Source: Laspinema palackyanum D2a
GTDB lineage: Bacteria > Cyanobacteriota > Cyanobacteriia > Cyanobacteriales > Laspinemataceae
Reading direction: 5' to 3'
Assembly (NCBI GenBank): GCA_025370845.1
Contig: JAMXFF010000019.1
Coordinates: forward strand, 1-64,000
Length of the DNA stretch: 64,000 bases
Shown: in pieces, positions 8,835 to 18,211 of the stretch
Numbering within the stretch: position 1 is the stretch's first letter
How the letters are laid out: each line of letters begins with the position of its first letter
Made by a program: the position numbers and the translations under genes
The notes under the pieces: model-generated
What the model saw: only the letters and a program-made list of their open reading frames with translations
Database searches by the model: none
What the model was told of the DNA's origin: nothing

Positions 8835-9782
8835 ATGACTCACCTCCATAGCTCTAATCCGATCGCCCCGGGGATGCTGGGTTGGCTTTTCACAGGGGCC
8901 AATCCTTGGCTGAAACAACAGGTCAAAACCAAAACGGCCCCGGTGATCGGATTGACGGTTTCGGTACTCTTGGCCCTTGCTAACTCGGTGCAAGCGTTAC
9001 AAGTCCAGGTGAAACCTGAGAATCCGCAACTGGGGGATACCCTCTCCGTGGTGATTTCAACTGACGCCTCAGATTCAGCCACACCAACGGTCATGTCTCC
9101 AAATGGTCCCGTTCCTGCTTTTCCCATTGGGGGCAATCGCTATCGGGCGATGATTCCCACTACGCCTTTAAGTCAAGCGGGACGATGGGAGATTCAGGTG
9201 GAAGGGGATGCTCAAACCCGCAATATTGCCGTGTGGGTGAGCGATCGCGAATTCCCCACCCAATCCATTTGGTTACCCCCGGGTAAGGATGACCTGGAAG
9301 GGACCGATTTGGAATTTGATCGCGTCGATGAATTTAAAAAACTCGTCACCCCTGAGAAATTCTGGAATGGTGCGTTTTTGCGCCCCAATGACGGACCGAT
9401 TACCACGATTTATGGGGTCCGTCGGTATTACAATGGGGTGTTTGCTGATGATTATTACCATCGCGGTGTAGACTATGCGGGACCCCAGGGTTCTCCTGTG
9501 GTGGCTCCTGCTGCCGGTCGAGTCGCCTTGGTGGGACGGGAATCAGAAGGATTTGAAATTCATGGCAACGTCGTGGGGATCGATCATGGTCAGGGCTTAA
9601 CCTCCCTTTATTTGCATCTAAGTCGGATTGATGTCAAAGAAGGCGATATGGTACAGCCCGGTCAAGTCATCGGTGCAGTGGGGACAACCGGCGCTTCGAC
9701 CGGACCTCACCTACACTGGGGATTATACGTTCATGGACAATCCATCGATCCGGTTCCCTGGCGATATGAGGGAGTAGAATAA
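8835..9782 (+). CDS. M23-family peptidase (LytM/peptidoglycan endopeptidase)
   Basis: The 315-residue product has an N-terminal hydrophobic segment (about residues 33-54, APVIGLTVSVLLALANSVQA) acting as a signal or anchor. A beta-rich region follows (60-140), then the M23 domain at about 195-305. The zinc site is visible: H-x3-D in YYHRGVDYA and H-x-H in GPHLHWGLYV, with the conserved GNVVGIDHGQGLTSLYLHL between. The family cleaves peptide cross-bridges of peptidoglycan, or acts as a degenerate activator; here the ligands are all present, so activity is likely. It sits alone after the repeat-rich spacer. Confidence 0.92.
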   Translation: MTHLHSSNPIAPGMLGWLFTGANPWLKQQVKTKTAPVIGLTVSVLLALANSVQALQVQVKPENPQLGDTLSVVISTDASDSATPTVMSPNGPVPAFPIGGNRYRAMIPTTPLSQAGRWEIQVEGDAQTRNIAVWVSDREFPTQSIWLPPGKDDLEGTDLEFDRVDEFKKLVTPEKFWNGAFLRPNDGPITTIYGVRRYYNGVFADDYYHRGVDYAGPQGSPVVAPAAGRVALVGRESEGFEIHGNVVGIDHGQGLTSLYLHLSRIDVKEGDMVQPGQVIGAVGTTGASTGPHLHWGLYVHGQSIDPVPWRYEGVE

Positions 9783-9988
9783 TTCTCATTAGGCATGGAG
9801 TACAGTAAACCCGTCCTTATCCTAGGGATATCCTGGAGTTTTCTGGAGTTAGAACTAGATGAGGGCGGATTGTAGGGCAAGATCTGTGCAGGGTTGTCCT
9901 TGCGATCGCAGAGTTTTCCATGAGGCGATCGCCCCTTGAAACTCTTGGATCAAACTGAAAAAAGTGCCGTGGAGCAGAACGAGGCAGT

Positions 9989-10537
9989 ATGAGTATAGAA
10001 AAAATCGTAGAACAGGCACTACAAGATGGTTATCTAACGCCAGCAATGGAAGCTGAGGTGGGGAGAATTTGTAACACCGCCTCAGAACTGTCTATTGAAG
10101 AGTACATGGCTCTCGATCGCCTAATGGGGTCGCTGTTAACTGGAGAAGTGGTGGTTTTACCACGGAAACAGTTTATTAATGTCATGGAAGAGTTGGTGCT
10201 CTCTGAGGCGATCGCGCGGGTTGCCGAAATTGAGGCAACCAGCGATCGGACCCTGGATGTCGGCGATATTGCCGCCTATGCACTCAACCGACTCCCTCCC
10301 CTTTATGCCACCACGGAGGAAGGCGCCAACTATCAGCGGGTTCGAGCCAAGGAGGAACTGCAAGAACTCATCTCCAAACAAGTCGAGGAGGCGATCGCCC
10401 GGTATCTGGACCGTCCAGAATTCCCCGGTAGAGTCGCTTTGGGTAAAAGTTCGGGCAAAGAAATGCTCACTCAAGTTAGCAGCATCCTTCAGTCCTACGC
10501 GACTATCTTTGAATCTCAACCCAATACCCCTATTTAA
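9989..10537 (+). CDS. ComFB-domain protein (candidate cyclic-dinucleotide receptor)
   Basis: Residues about 55-120 match the late-competence ComFB domain: NVMEELVLSEAIARVAE and the conserved DIAAYALNRLPPLYATTEEG. In many relatives a Cys-rich metal motif precedes ALNRLPP; it is absent here, where the segment reads EATSDRTLDVGD. Cyanobacterial ComFB proteins (such as CdgR) have been reported to bind c-di-GMP or c-di-AMP and to influence cell size or competence. Whether this copy does is inference. The N-terminal 50 residues and the C-terminal helix (RAKEELQELISKQVEEAIAR) are extra. A terminator follows at 10653. Confidence 0.8.
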   Translation: MSIEKIVEQALQDGYLTPAMEAEVGRICNTASELSIEEYMALDRLMGSLLTGEVVVLPRKQFINVMEELVLSEAIARVAEIEATSDRTLDVGDIAAYALNRLPPLYATTEEGANYQRVRAKEELQELISKQVEEAIARYLDRPEFPGRVALGKSSGKEMLTQVSSILQSYATIFESQPNTPI

Positions 10538-10652
10538 AAGGAATCGAATCCCACCGCACTCGGTGTTGTCTGTTCCGATTCCGGTTGGCTTTTGTAACAG
10601 TTTTGGTTGCCAAGATTTACCCCGGGATGGGAACTGTTTGGGTCCTGAAATT

Positions 10653-10684
10653 AAGGCGCTCCGTTTAGGGGCGTCTTTCTTTTT
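10653..10684 (+). terminator. Rho-independent terminator after the ComFB gene
   Basis: AAGGCGCTCC (10653-10662) pairs with GGGGCGTCTT (10668-10677), including two G-T wobbles, over a 5-base loop, then a T-rich tail. The wobbles sit correctly for a plus-strand RNA, which supports transcription in that direction. Confidence 0.75.
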
Positions 10685-11214
10685 GACTGTTATCCAAATC
10701 CACTCACGGATAAGTCTAACTCATTGGCAAAAGTGCGAGATTCCTCCCCATTCCAAGGGAATGAAAATTGATAACGGTTCTGAGCCGTCTAAACCCTAAC
10801 GAGGCTCAAACCTCACCTGTTTATGTCTAGGGTTCTCAACAGAATTGGGCGCAATTTGAACCCTATCAATCCGGACTCGGTGAGGGGAGTCCAGGGGCGA
10901 TCGCCGTTACGTCCTCCACTGGCATGATTGCCAGCAATTCCAGATAGAAGTTATCGCGCCGCTCCAGATAGGGGATCCCGAAAGTCGGGCCGAGTCTTCG
11001 AGCATGAGTTCCTGGCGATCGCGGATCAAAATCCCCATAAAACTCCCTATGCGCTTCCCACCTCTAATCCGGCATCATTTTACAATAAATATAAATAAGG
11101 TTGTTTTGCCACCTCTGATTTTCCGCGATCGCCGACTTTCTCCAGAAGGGGCGATCGCCTCTTGTAAATCATAAAAGAATATTCTTTACCCATCTTTAAT
11201 TATACGGGACAACT
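10685..11214. other. Intergenic region, no gene recognised
   Basis: About 530 bp without a convincing reading frame. It contains several HIP1-like GCGATCGC sites and an AT-rich stretch just before the next start (11165-11210) that probably holds the promoter and leader of the 11215 gene. I see no RNA gene. Confidence 0.5.
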
Positions 11215-12957
11215 ATGAACTCAATCAGTGGTCAACTATACCGACCGATCGCCCAATGGACTGGACAACTAATCTTACCCTCAGAGGCACAACGTGATAG
11301 TGACGGAGGCGTTTATCTCACCCTAGAAAATACCCCACAACCTTACCGCCATCTCAAAGGTCAAACCGTCTGGCTCAAATGGCATTCTAACTCTATTCAT
11401 CAAACCTGGATTAATCGCGCCGTTACGGATATTCACTTTGACGAAACCACTCGTCAAAGTATGGAGAATTTTAATATCCACCCTACTCGGTTAGAGGGAT
11501 GGTCTAATGTGAGTCCCTTAGAATCCCTAGCGGGTGCTAGACCCGAGGATGATATCCAGGTCGAACTAGATGTTCAGTCGGTGGAACAAGTGGGAAATAC
11601 CTGGGTTGTGAGTATCGGAGATGAACCCATCCAAATTGTCGGGGGTCAAAAAGCCTTGGTGCAGTTTGTGGCATCGGCAGGAGACAACCGCTACCGCGTC
11701 AGACATTATAATCCCCAAACCCGTAATTTTGACGGGGGAGAAGAAACGATCGCCCTGCCGGATGCCGGATTTCAACATCCAGGACATCAGGTGGAACAAA
11801 GTTCGATTGTAGACATTGAGACCTCTCCCCTGAATGTTGATGGATGGTATATTTATGGCGCTCACAATCCGGATGGATTATTTATCGTCGCAGCGCTCGA
11901 ACCCGCAGCAGCCCTCTCCCTTGCGCCGACGCGGATGTTAAGTGGACGGGAGGAAACTCGTCAGCACTTTGTAGAATCTAAGTGGGAACAGATTCCCTTG
12001 CATCGGATGGAACGCACCCTGGTAGATAACAATGGGGGTATCCTTTATGGCAACCAGCGCTCATCGGGCCTGATGCAAAAACGCACCCGAGAATTGTGGT
12101 ATAAAGGGGATGTGGGCTTGGTAGTGCATACCTTCGGTTGGCGCGGGGGAGAACGGGGCGATCGGGCTATCTTAGGTCTGGTTCCGGGACATTTTGCCTT
12201 TGGGTTTGCCCAAGTGATTGCTGATGAATTTACAGGGGATTTACGCTTTGATTTAGTATATCGCCAAGTATATGGACATAACCGCGAAGGGGTGATCGCC
12301 GGTGCTCATCGCTGGCACTCCTATATGGGGAGTTTCAAGCGGGGGTGGATGTACACCTTGCCGGTTTCCGATGTAGTGATTCGTATTCCCGAACTCACCG
12401 TCCCCTACCAATTGGGCGATCGCACCTTTGACCCCCTGCAAACTATCCTCCAGGAACTCGCCTTTATGGAAACCCGCTATCGCACCGGACCGGGAAACGG
12501 GGCCTCGGTGGTGACTCCCGCTACCTCCTGTGTCAAAGATTCCAGTCAATCCCTGTTTGCCGCCATCCAACGCCTCAAAACCGAAGTAATCAGCGATCGC
12601 ACGGTTAAACAGTGGGTAGAAAATCACCCCACCCATTTCGAGGTTCAACGGTTTAAACGTCTGGAATTATTACTCGAAAAAGTGGAAAAATCCATGTTAA
12701 TTCCCCTCGGTTATGTTCCTCAAAATTGGCGAGGAGAGAATCAGGAGGTTGCCGCCCATCGCAGTGGGGCATCCTTTAATACCTCTACGATTTTGGAAGC
12801 ATTGAAAGCCTGGAAAACCATGTTACCTCGCCGTGCAGAAATGGAACTGCTACAGGTGTTAATGCAATATGGTGGGACGATGTTTGATTACCAATCAGCC
12901 ATGATTGGCGGGAAAATTTCGGGATTAGTTCCGAATCCACCTACGGTAATTTTGTAA
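11215..12957 (+). CDS. Large hypothetical protein, probably cyanobacterium-specific
   Basis: A 580-residue protein I cannot assign. The start is an ATG after an AT-rich leader. There is no signal peptide or clear membrane segment. Residues 1-190 are beta-rich, with GQTVWLKWHSN and IQVELDVQSVEQVGN looking like small barrels. Residues 230-400 contain several conserved-looking glycine and tryptophan patches (WYKGDVGLVVHTFGWRGGER, GHFAFGFAQVIADEF). The C-terminal 130 residues are helical. Codon use and HIP1 density are like the neighbours, so it looks native. Position gives no clue, as it is flanked by long non-coding regions on both sides. Confidence 0.75.
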   Translation: MNSISGQLYRPIAQWTGQLILPSEAQRDSDGGVYLTLENTPQPYRHLKGQTVWLKWHSNSIHQTWINRAVTDIHFDETTRQSMENFNIHPTRLEGWSNVSPLESLAGARPEDDIQVELDVQSVEQVGNTWVVSIGDEPIQIVGGQKALVQFVASAGDNRYRVRHYNPQTRNFDGGEETIALPDAGFQHPGHQVEQSSIVDIETSPLNVDGWYIYGAHNPDGLFIVAALEPAAALSLAPTRMLSGREETRQHFVESKWEQIPLHRMERTLVDNNGGILYGNQRSSGLMQKRTRELWYKGDVGLVVHTFGWRGGERGDRAILGLVPGHFAFGFAQVIADEFTGDLRFDLVYRQVYGHNREGVIAGAHRWHSYMGSFKRGWMYTLPVSDVVIRIPELTVPYQLGDRTFDPLQTILQELAFMETRYRTGPGNGASVVTPATSCVKDSSQSLFAAIQRLKTEVISDRTVKQWVENHPTHFEVQRFKRLELLLEKVEKSMLIPLGYVPQNWRGENQEVAAHRSGASFNTSTILEALKAWKTMLPRRAEMELLQVLMQYGGTMFDYQSAMIGGKISGLVPNPPTVIL

Positions 12958-13733
12958 TTTATCCTAACGAGGGCTAGGGCTTTGATAGGCGAATCGCTTC
13001 TATCTTTCTCCCCAGCCTCTCCGGTGGAAAAGCTTAATTCCCATCAAGAATTTCCGGGTCGGTCTTTTCAGGTTTACCCGGTTGAAAGCGTCGGTTGACT
13101 AGCCCATTTCTCGGAGGAGAAAGTCAGGGTTTAGACTTTGCTGTACCGGCGCTATTCATGTTTTTAAAGTCTGGGAGATGGCGTTGAGGGATGACCTTGA
13201 CTCCTTGGGCCGAATCTGATTAGCGGATTAAAGGAGTCTAGGTCGTTTATATTCCGGCAATTTACTGTTACAATAGAATCCCGGATTATTGCCCAATCTG
13301 GCTCACGCTTCAACCCAATGTAGGATAGGAAAAAAACTCTCAGTTCTAATCAGAGCAGAGTAGGCATAGAATCACTTAAAATGGACATGGGCCCGATCAC
13401 AGAAGTTGCATTTAGAGACATCCTGGGTTAAAATCCCTGATTGTTCAGGATGCGATCGCGGATTGTTGTGATCCCCACTGCCAGATTTGAGGAAAATTGC
13501 GACAAGAATATTCTAAAATTAAGGATGGCCTGTAGCAAACACTTGATGATCCTAGTTATCAGTTCGAGGGTATCTTTAAATCAGTAGGGAAGGGAACTTA
13601 ATCTCTCTGGAGTCCCAAGGCAAACGATCAGGTCTATAGGGTTAAGGGTAATGACCACTTTGTGCCGGGGGTCCGCCTGGGGCAACTGATCTGATGATAC
13701 CCAGCAGCAACTTAGGTGTAGCGGCTCACACAG
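12958..13733. other. Long intergenic region upstream of the response regulator
   Basis: About 780 bp with stop codons in all frames and no recognisable RNA gene. The final 200 bp presumably carry the promoter and leader of the 13734 gene. Its length is notable, and an unannotated small RNA is possible but not demonstrable by reading. Confidence 0.45.
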
Positions 13734-14483
13734 ATGAAACGAATTTTAGTGGTTGATGATGATAAAACCCTGCGAATGATGCTGAAACGTCATTTGGAAA
13801 AGCAGGGATTTGTAGTTGAGGAAGCAGATTCAGGAGTGGAAGCGTTAAACCTGTTCAAGCGGGATCCACCGGATTTGGTGGTATCAGACGTGATGATGCC
13901 TTTGATGGACGGATTTGAATTCTGTCGGCGTCTTCGCACGAATCCGGCGGGGAAGTTGGTGCCGTTTATCTTCCTATCGAGTAAGGGAGAACTGGACGAT
14001 CGCATCGAAGGTCATGCGATCGGGGCGGATGATTATTTGATTAAACCGTTTGAACCCTTAGAGTTGGTGGCGAAAATCGAGGCACAATTAGAGCGATCGC
14101 GACGGATTCACGCCGAGATGATCCGGTTGATGCAGCAGTTTACCCCGCAAACTTCGCCCCCTACTAGCACGCAGAAAGAGTCGATGCCACCGATTCGCGA
14201 TCCCGCAGAGGGGTGGCACCGCCATCGGGGTGAGTCCGAGGACCTGAACGCAATGCAACCCGAACCCCTTCCCCTGACCCCTGCGGAAGCGCGAGTCTTT
14301 TGGGAAGTGATTCAAGGCCATCCGAATAAACAAATTGCGGCGCGTTTGGTGATTAGTCCCCGGACGGTACAGACTCATTTGAGTCGAATTTTGAGTAAAT
14401 TAGGGTTAGAAAATCGCTCCCAACTGGTACGATTTGCCTTTGAACATGGATATCGACCGGGGAATGAACCGGAACCGAACTAG
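13734..14483 (+). CDS. Response regulator, receiver plus LuxR-type DNA-binding domain
   Basis: Residues 1-120 are a CheY-like receiver: acidic pair VVDDDKT, phospho-acceptor Asp in DLVVSDVMMPLMDGFEF, and lysine in DYLIKPFEP. A Pro/Ser-rich linker (about 140-180) leads to a LuxR/NarL helix-turn-helix (about 183-240: LTPAEARVFWEVIQGHPNKQ, VISPRTVQTHLSRILSKLGL). It will act as a DNA-binding transcription factor controlled by phosphorylation. No kinase gene adjoins it, so the partner is unknown. It resembles the Ycf29/Rre1 class in layout, but I do not claim orthology. Confidence 0.88.
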   Translation: MKRILVVDDDKTLRMMLKRHLEKQGFVVEEADSGVEALNLFKRDPPDLVVSDVMMPLMDGFEFCRRLRTNPAGKLVPFIFLSSKGELDDRIEGHAIGADDYLIKPFEPLELVAKIEAQLERSRRIHAEMIRLMQQFTPQTSPPTSTQKESMPPIRDPAEGWHRHRGESEDLNAMQPEPLPLTPAEARVFWEVIQGHPNKQIAARLVISPRTVQTHLSRILSKLGLENRSQLVRFAFEHGYRPGNEPEPN

Positions 14484-14540
14484 GTTTTGTGGGAACCCGA
14501 GGGTATCAAATTTTTGCCGTTTGCTGTTTGAGAACAACCC

Positions 14541-15029
14541 ATGATTCCTGGTCTTTACACGATTTCTACCCTGGTGGAGGCGATCGCCGCTCACCCTGAA
14601 CAGTGGCGGCCCTTGGTCTTTACCAATGGCTGTTTCGATCTGCTTCATGTGGGTCATGTTCGTTACCTCCAAACCGCCAAATCCCTGGGACGGACTCTCG
14701 TGGTCGGTCTAAATAGCGATCGCTCGGTCCAAACCATCAAACCCCCCCAACCGGGGATGCCCCCCCGACCGATTATCCCGGAAATCCAACGGGCGGAAGT
14801 GCTTTGCGCCTTAAAACCCGTAGATGGGGTGATTATTTTTAACGAACCCACCGCCATTACCCTCTTAGAGGCCCTCCAGCCTGATATTTACGTTAAAGGT
14901 GGAGATTGGACCGTAGAGAGTCTACCGGAAGCCCCAACGGTACAAGGCTATGGGGGCCACATCGAACTTTGTAAAATTGAAGTTCCGACCTCCACTACTG
15001 GTATAATTCTTTCTATTCTCAAGGCCTAA
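14541..15029 (+). CDS. RfaE2/HldE-type nucleotidyltransferase
   Basis: A cytidylyltransferase-fold enzyme of 162 residues. The nucleotide-binding signature is FTNGCFDLLHVGHVRYL (GxFDxxHxGH), followed by VVGLNSDRSV and the C-terminal YVKGGDWTVESLPEA. These match the adenylyltransferase half of HldE (RfaE2), which makes ADP-heptose from heptose-1-phosphate for LPS core. Cyanobacteria often carry this half as a separate gene, as here. The exact substrate is inferred from the family. It follows the response regulator by 57 bp and could share its transcript. Confidence 0.87.
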   Translation: MIPGLYTISTLVEAIAAHPEQWRPLVFTNGCFDLLHVGHVRYLQTAKSLGRTLVVGLNSDRSVQTIKPPQPGMPPRPIIPEIQRAEVLCALKPVDGVIIFNEPTAITLLEALQPDIYVKGGDWTVESLPEAPTVQGYGGHIELCKIEVPTSTTGIILSILKA

Positions 15030-15246
15030 CCTGAACAGCACCCTGGGGAAGTTCCTTGTCCTTAAAGGGGGCAGGAATCTCCTGCACTGTTCCAGTTAAC
15101 CGGATCAGTTTCTCTTGACTTCTATGTTTTTTTATTCGGATTAAAGAATTAATGGCCCAGGAAGTTACTGGTTAAAACCATTGAAGCCTCCTACTTTTAG
15201 ATCCAGTAAAATACCTGTTTGTTAATTCGATATCCAACAATTATGT

Positions 15247-15966
15247 ATGAGTGAACCAACAACGTCATCCCTATCAGAAACTTCTGCCAATCTAGCTGAC
15301 CTGGAATCCCAATTAAAAACCGCCTCTGAGAAAAATCAGATTCAACTGATAGAACAAATTGCCGCAACTGGGGAAGCGGGCTTAATTATATTAAAGCAAT
15401 TTTTGGAAGAGCGTCAGAAGGGTCCGGTCAATTTCATCGATGGAAAAATCTATCAAGTATTGCTGAAAAGTGATTCTCCAGAAATGGCGGATTTTTTGAG
15501 AACTGCCTATCCGAATGGGCTGGTTTCCCTGCAATCATTGCGCGGCATTGATTATTCCGAAGTGCAAGAACTGCTGGCAAAACAGGATTATCAAGCAGCA
15601 GACCGCGTGAGTATGCAAAAACTCTGCGAACTGGCCGGAGCCCAAGCAATGGAAAGAAAATGGCTATATTTCACGGAAATTGATAAATTTCCTATTGAGG
15701 ACCTCCAAACTCTAGATCGGCTTTGGCAGGTTTATTCCGAGGGAAAATTTGGCCTATCCGTGCAGCGGGAAATTTGGCTGGGAGTTGGGAAAAATTGGGA
15801 GAAACTCTGGCCGAAAATTGGCTGGAAGAGTGGCAATACCTGGACGAGATATCCAGGGGAATTCACCTGGAATTTAACGGCTCCCCGGGGTCATTTACCC
15901 CTCTCTAATCAATTGCGTGGGGTTCGGGTCATTGAAAAGTTGCTCACTCATCCAGCTTGGGGTTAA
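15247..15966 (+). CDS. gun4: Gun4 tetrapyrrole-binding protein
   Basis: Gun4 binds protoporphyrin IX and Mg-protoporphyrin and stimulates Mg-chelatase, directing porphyrin into chlorophyll synthesis. The 239-residue length fits the cyanobacterial protein. Residues 15-85 form the N-terminal helical bundle; the Gun4 domain starts near residue 97 with IDYSEVQELLAKQDYQAAD and contains FPIEDLQTLDRLWQVYSEGK and GKNWEKLWPKIGWK, the characteristic porphyrin-binding region. The ATG at 15247 follows an AT-rich leader. The neighbours are not chlorophyll genes. Confidence 0.95.
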   Translation: MSEPTTSSLSETSANLADLESQLKTASEKNQIQLIEQIAATGEAGLIILKQFLEERQKGPVNFIDGKIYQVLLKSDSPEMADFLRTAYPNGLVSLQSLRGIDYSEVQELLAKQDYQAADRVSMQKLCELAGAQAMERKWLYFTEIDKFPIEDLQTLDRLWQVYSEGKFGLSVQREIWLGVGKNWEKLWPKIGWKSGNTWTRYPGEFTWNLTAPRGHLPLSNQLRGVRVIEKLLTHPAWG

Positions 15967-16318
15967 TTCCCTTCAGAGGGAAACAGTGGGGAGGCACGAG
16001 GCACTTGGGATGGATCTGAGCAGCATCCGGAGTGCTCCACCGGACGATCGCCGGGTTTGACTTCAGAATTGAACAGGATTGCGGGGAATTTTCCAGGGGA
16101 GAAACCGGGAAAACGATGGGAGCGATTGGATAAGCCTAGAGTAGCTTGCTCCTGGCTCGGCTGGTGGATTCATAATACAGACAGAGCATTTTAGGGGGCC
16201 TCTAGGCGATCGCCTACCATAAACTAAAGCCGTGGTGAGGAAAACCCGGGGCTATAGTAGGGGCAGATTAAATCAGAGGAAAACATTCATTGTTGGGTTC
16301 CATTTGGTGTTGAGTTTT

Positions 16319-17713
16319 ATGAGAAATCTGTTTCCACCCATCTTCAGTTTGGGAGCGAATTTATCCCTGTATCAATGGAGTAGCGCCAGTTACTTGCACC
16401 AGGCGATCGGCATTCTGGCCCCTCTGCGTTCAGGCAGCTTTTTAATTCAGTGGGCTGACCCGATCGCCGCCTTGTTAGTGGGATTACTCTTTCTCCTGGG
16501 GCCTTTTGTCTCCACTGCCCTGATCGGCGTGTTGTTGGTCGCTTGCGGGGCCTACTGGGTCTTGGTCACCTTAGCCGATGATGACAACAGTGGGTTTACC
16601 CCCATTCACTTGCTGATTCTGCTGTATTGGGGCATCAACACCGTCGCTACCGCCATGTCTCCGGTGAAAAAGGCCGCCTTTGTGGGCTGGACCAAACTCA
16701 CCCTGTATTTACTCCTGTTTGCCCTGATGACGCGGGTCTTGCGATCGCCTAAGTTGCGCGCCTTTGTGATTGCCCTATACCTGCACGCTGCCACCTTTGT
16801 CAGTATCTACGGCATCCGACAATGGCGATTTGGGGCCGATGCCCTAGCAACTTGGACCGATCCCAACTCTCCAATGGCGAAAGTAACCCGGGTTTATAGT
16901 TACCTGGGCAATCCCAACCTCCTGGCTGCCTATCTGTTGCCTGCGGTATTCCTGGGGATTGCGGCAATTTTTGCTTGGCGCGGGTGGGTCCCTAAAGCCC
17001 TCGCCGTGACCATGACCCTAGTCAACAGTTTATGTCTGGTCCTCACCTATAGTCGAGGCGGATGGATTGGCTTAGTGGTGGGCGGATTTACTCTGATTCT
17101 GCTGTTGGTCTATTGGTGGAGTGTCAAACTACCGGAAGCATCGCGAAAATGGGCCATGCCCGTTGTCTTAGGAACAACCGTTGGGGTAATTCTCCTCGCC
17201 CTGCTATTTGTGGAACCCGTGCGCGATCGCGCCGCCAGTATGTTAGTGGGACGGCAAGATAGTAGCAATAACTTCCGCATGAATGTCTGGGATGCGGTGT
17301 TTGAAATGATTCGCGATCGCCCGGTGATTGGGATTGGACCGGGCAACAATGCATTTAACCAAATCTATCCCCTCTATATGCGACCCAGATATACCGCATT
17401 GAGCGCCTATTCTGTGCCGTTAGAAATCGCCGTAGAAACCGGATTTATTGGATTGGCGACCTTTTTAGGACTGATTCTCCTCCTCCTGCGCCAAGGGGTC
17501 GTCCAGATCCAACGGTTGCGAGACAAAGCCAGCCCTCAAGGGTATTGGCTAATGGCGGCGATCGCAATTATCCTAGGGATGATGGCCCACGGAGCCTTTG
17601 ATACAGTCTGGTATAGACCCCAAGTCAATATGCTCTGGTGGCTGGCGGTGGCCTTAGTTGCCAGCTATTACACCGTTCCCTATCCCAAGTCAAGCTCGAT
17701 TGAAGACCATTGA
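16319..17713 (+). CDS. ictB: IctB-family membrane protein (O-antigen-ligase-like)
   Basis: IctB was proposed as an inorganic-carbon transporter in cyanobacteria, but its fold is that of Wzy/WaaL O-antigen ligases and its true role is unsettled. About ten membrane segments are visible. The central YSRGGWIGLVVGGFTLILL, the RNNFRMN-like SSNNFRMNVWDAVFEMIRDR and the GIGPGNNAFNQIYP motifs are typical of the family. The reading frame stays open to a GTG at 16232, but the ATG at 16319 (MRNLFPPIFS) gives the family's usual length, 464 aa, and starts the conserved YQWSSASYLHQAIG region, so I prefer it. Confidence 0.88.
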   Translation: MRNLFPPIFSLGANLSLYQWSSASYLHQAIGILAPLRSGSFLIQWADPIAALLVGLLFLLGPFVSTALIGVLLVACGAYWVLVTLADDDNSGFTPIHLLILLYWGINTVATAMSPVKKAAFVGWTKLTLYLLLFALMTRVLRSPKLRAFVIALYLHAATFVSIYGIRQWRFGADALATWTDPNSPMAKVTRVYSYLGNPNLLAAYLLPAVFLGIAAIFAWRGWVPKALAVTMTLVNSLCLVLTYSRGGWIGLVVGGFTLILLLVYWWSVKLPEASRKWAMPVVLGTTVGVILLALLFVEPVRDRAASMLVGRQDSSNNFRMNVWDAVFEMIRDRPVIGIGPGNNAFNQIYPLYMRPRYTALSAYSVPLEIAVETGFIGLATFLGLILLLLRQGVVQIQRLRDKASPQGYWLMAAIAIILGMMAHGAFDTVWYRPQVNMLWWLAVALVASYYTVPYPKSSSIEDH

Positions 17714-18211
17714 TAAAATAGATCAACGGGAGGTCCAGGAAATGATCATGAGCGATCGAACTCAATTCCTACCTCGGGCACTCTATCGTTGTCAAGGTGG
17801 CCAAAAATCTCGCCGATTCAATCATCAGCGCCAATAGTTTGGGCAAATTTTGGGGAAAACTAAGACACAGAGTCGGCGATCGCATCGTCAAAACAGGAGG
17901 TTGATCCCAGGGTTTTAGAGCCAGAAGGTTCGCGATTCTGGACTTGTTCGATCCTCCATGCCATTGCCAATCCCGACCAATAATGATGAGGTATGAGGTA
18001 TGAGACATCCGTTGTCGGATTCAATCAGTCGGGTGACAATAACTTTCAAAGAATTGGGTTAATGACAACATCGGTTTGTAGCAGCCTCGCAATTTTGGTA
18101 ACACCCGTTCTGCCTCGTAGCTGTAACATCCAAGGGACAAATGTCCACCCACCTGGGCGTTTCCACCGTTGTTACCACCGGGGCTTGCATCCTAAACGCT
18201 AAAAACTTCCT
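17714..18211. other. Intergenic region before the sensor kinase
   Basis: About 500 bp without a credible gene. Short frames on either strand lack ribosome sites and recognisable content. There is a small direct repeat of ATGAGGTATGAG near 17987-18003. Promoter elements of the 18212 gene are presumably here but cannot be pinned down. Confidence 0.45.

Noticed and set aside
16232-16318. Extended start of the IctB protein at a GTG
   Set aside because: The added 29 residues are not like the family, and the ATG at 16319 gives the normal length.
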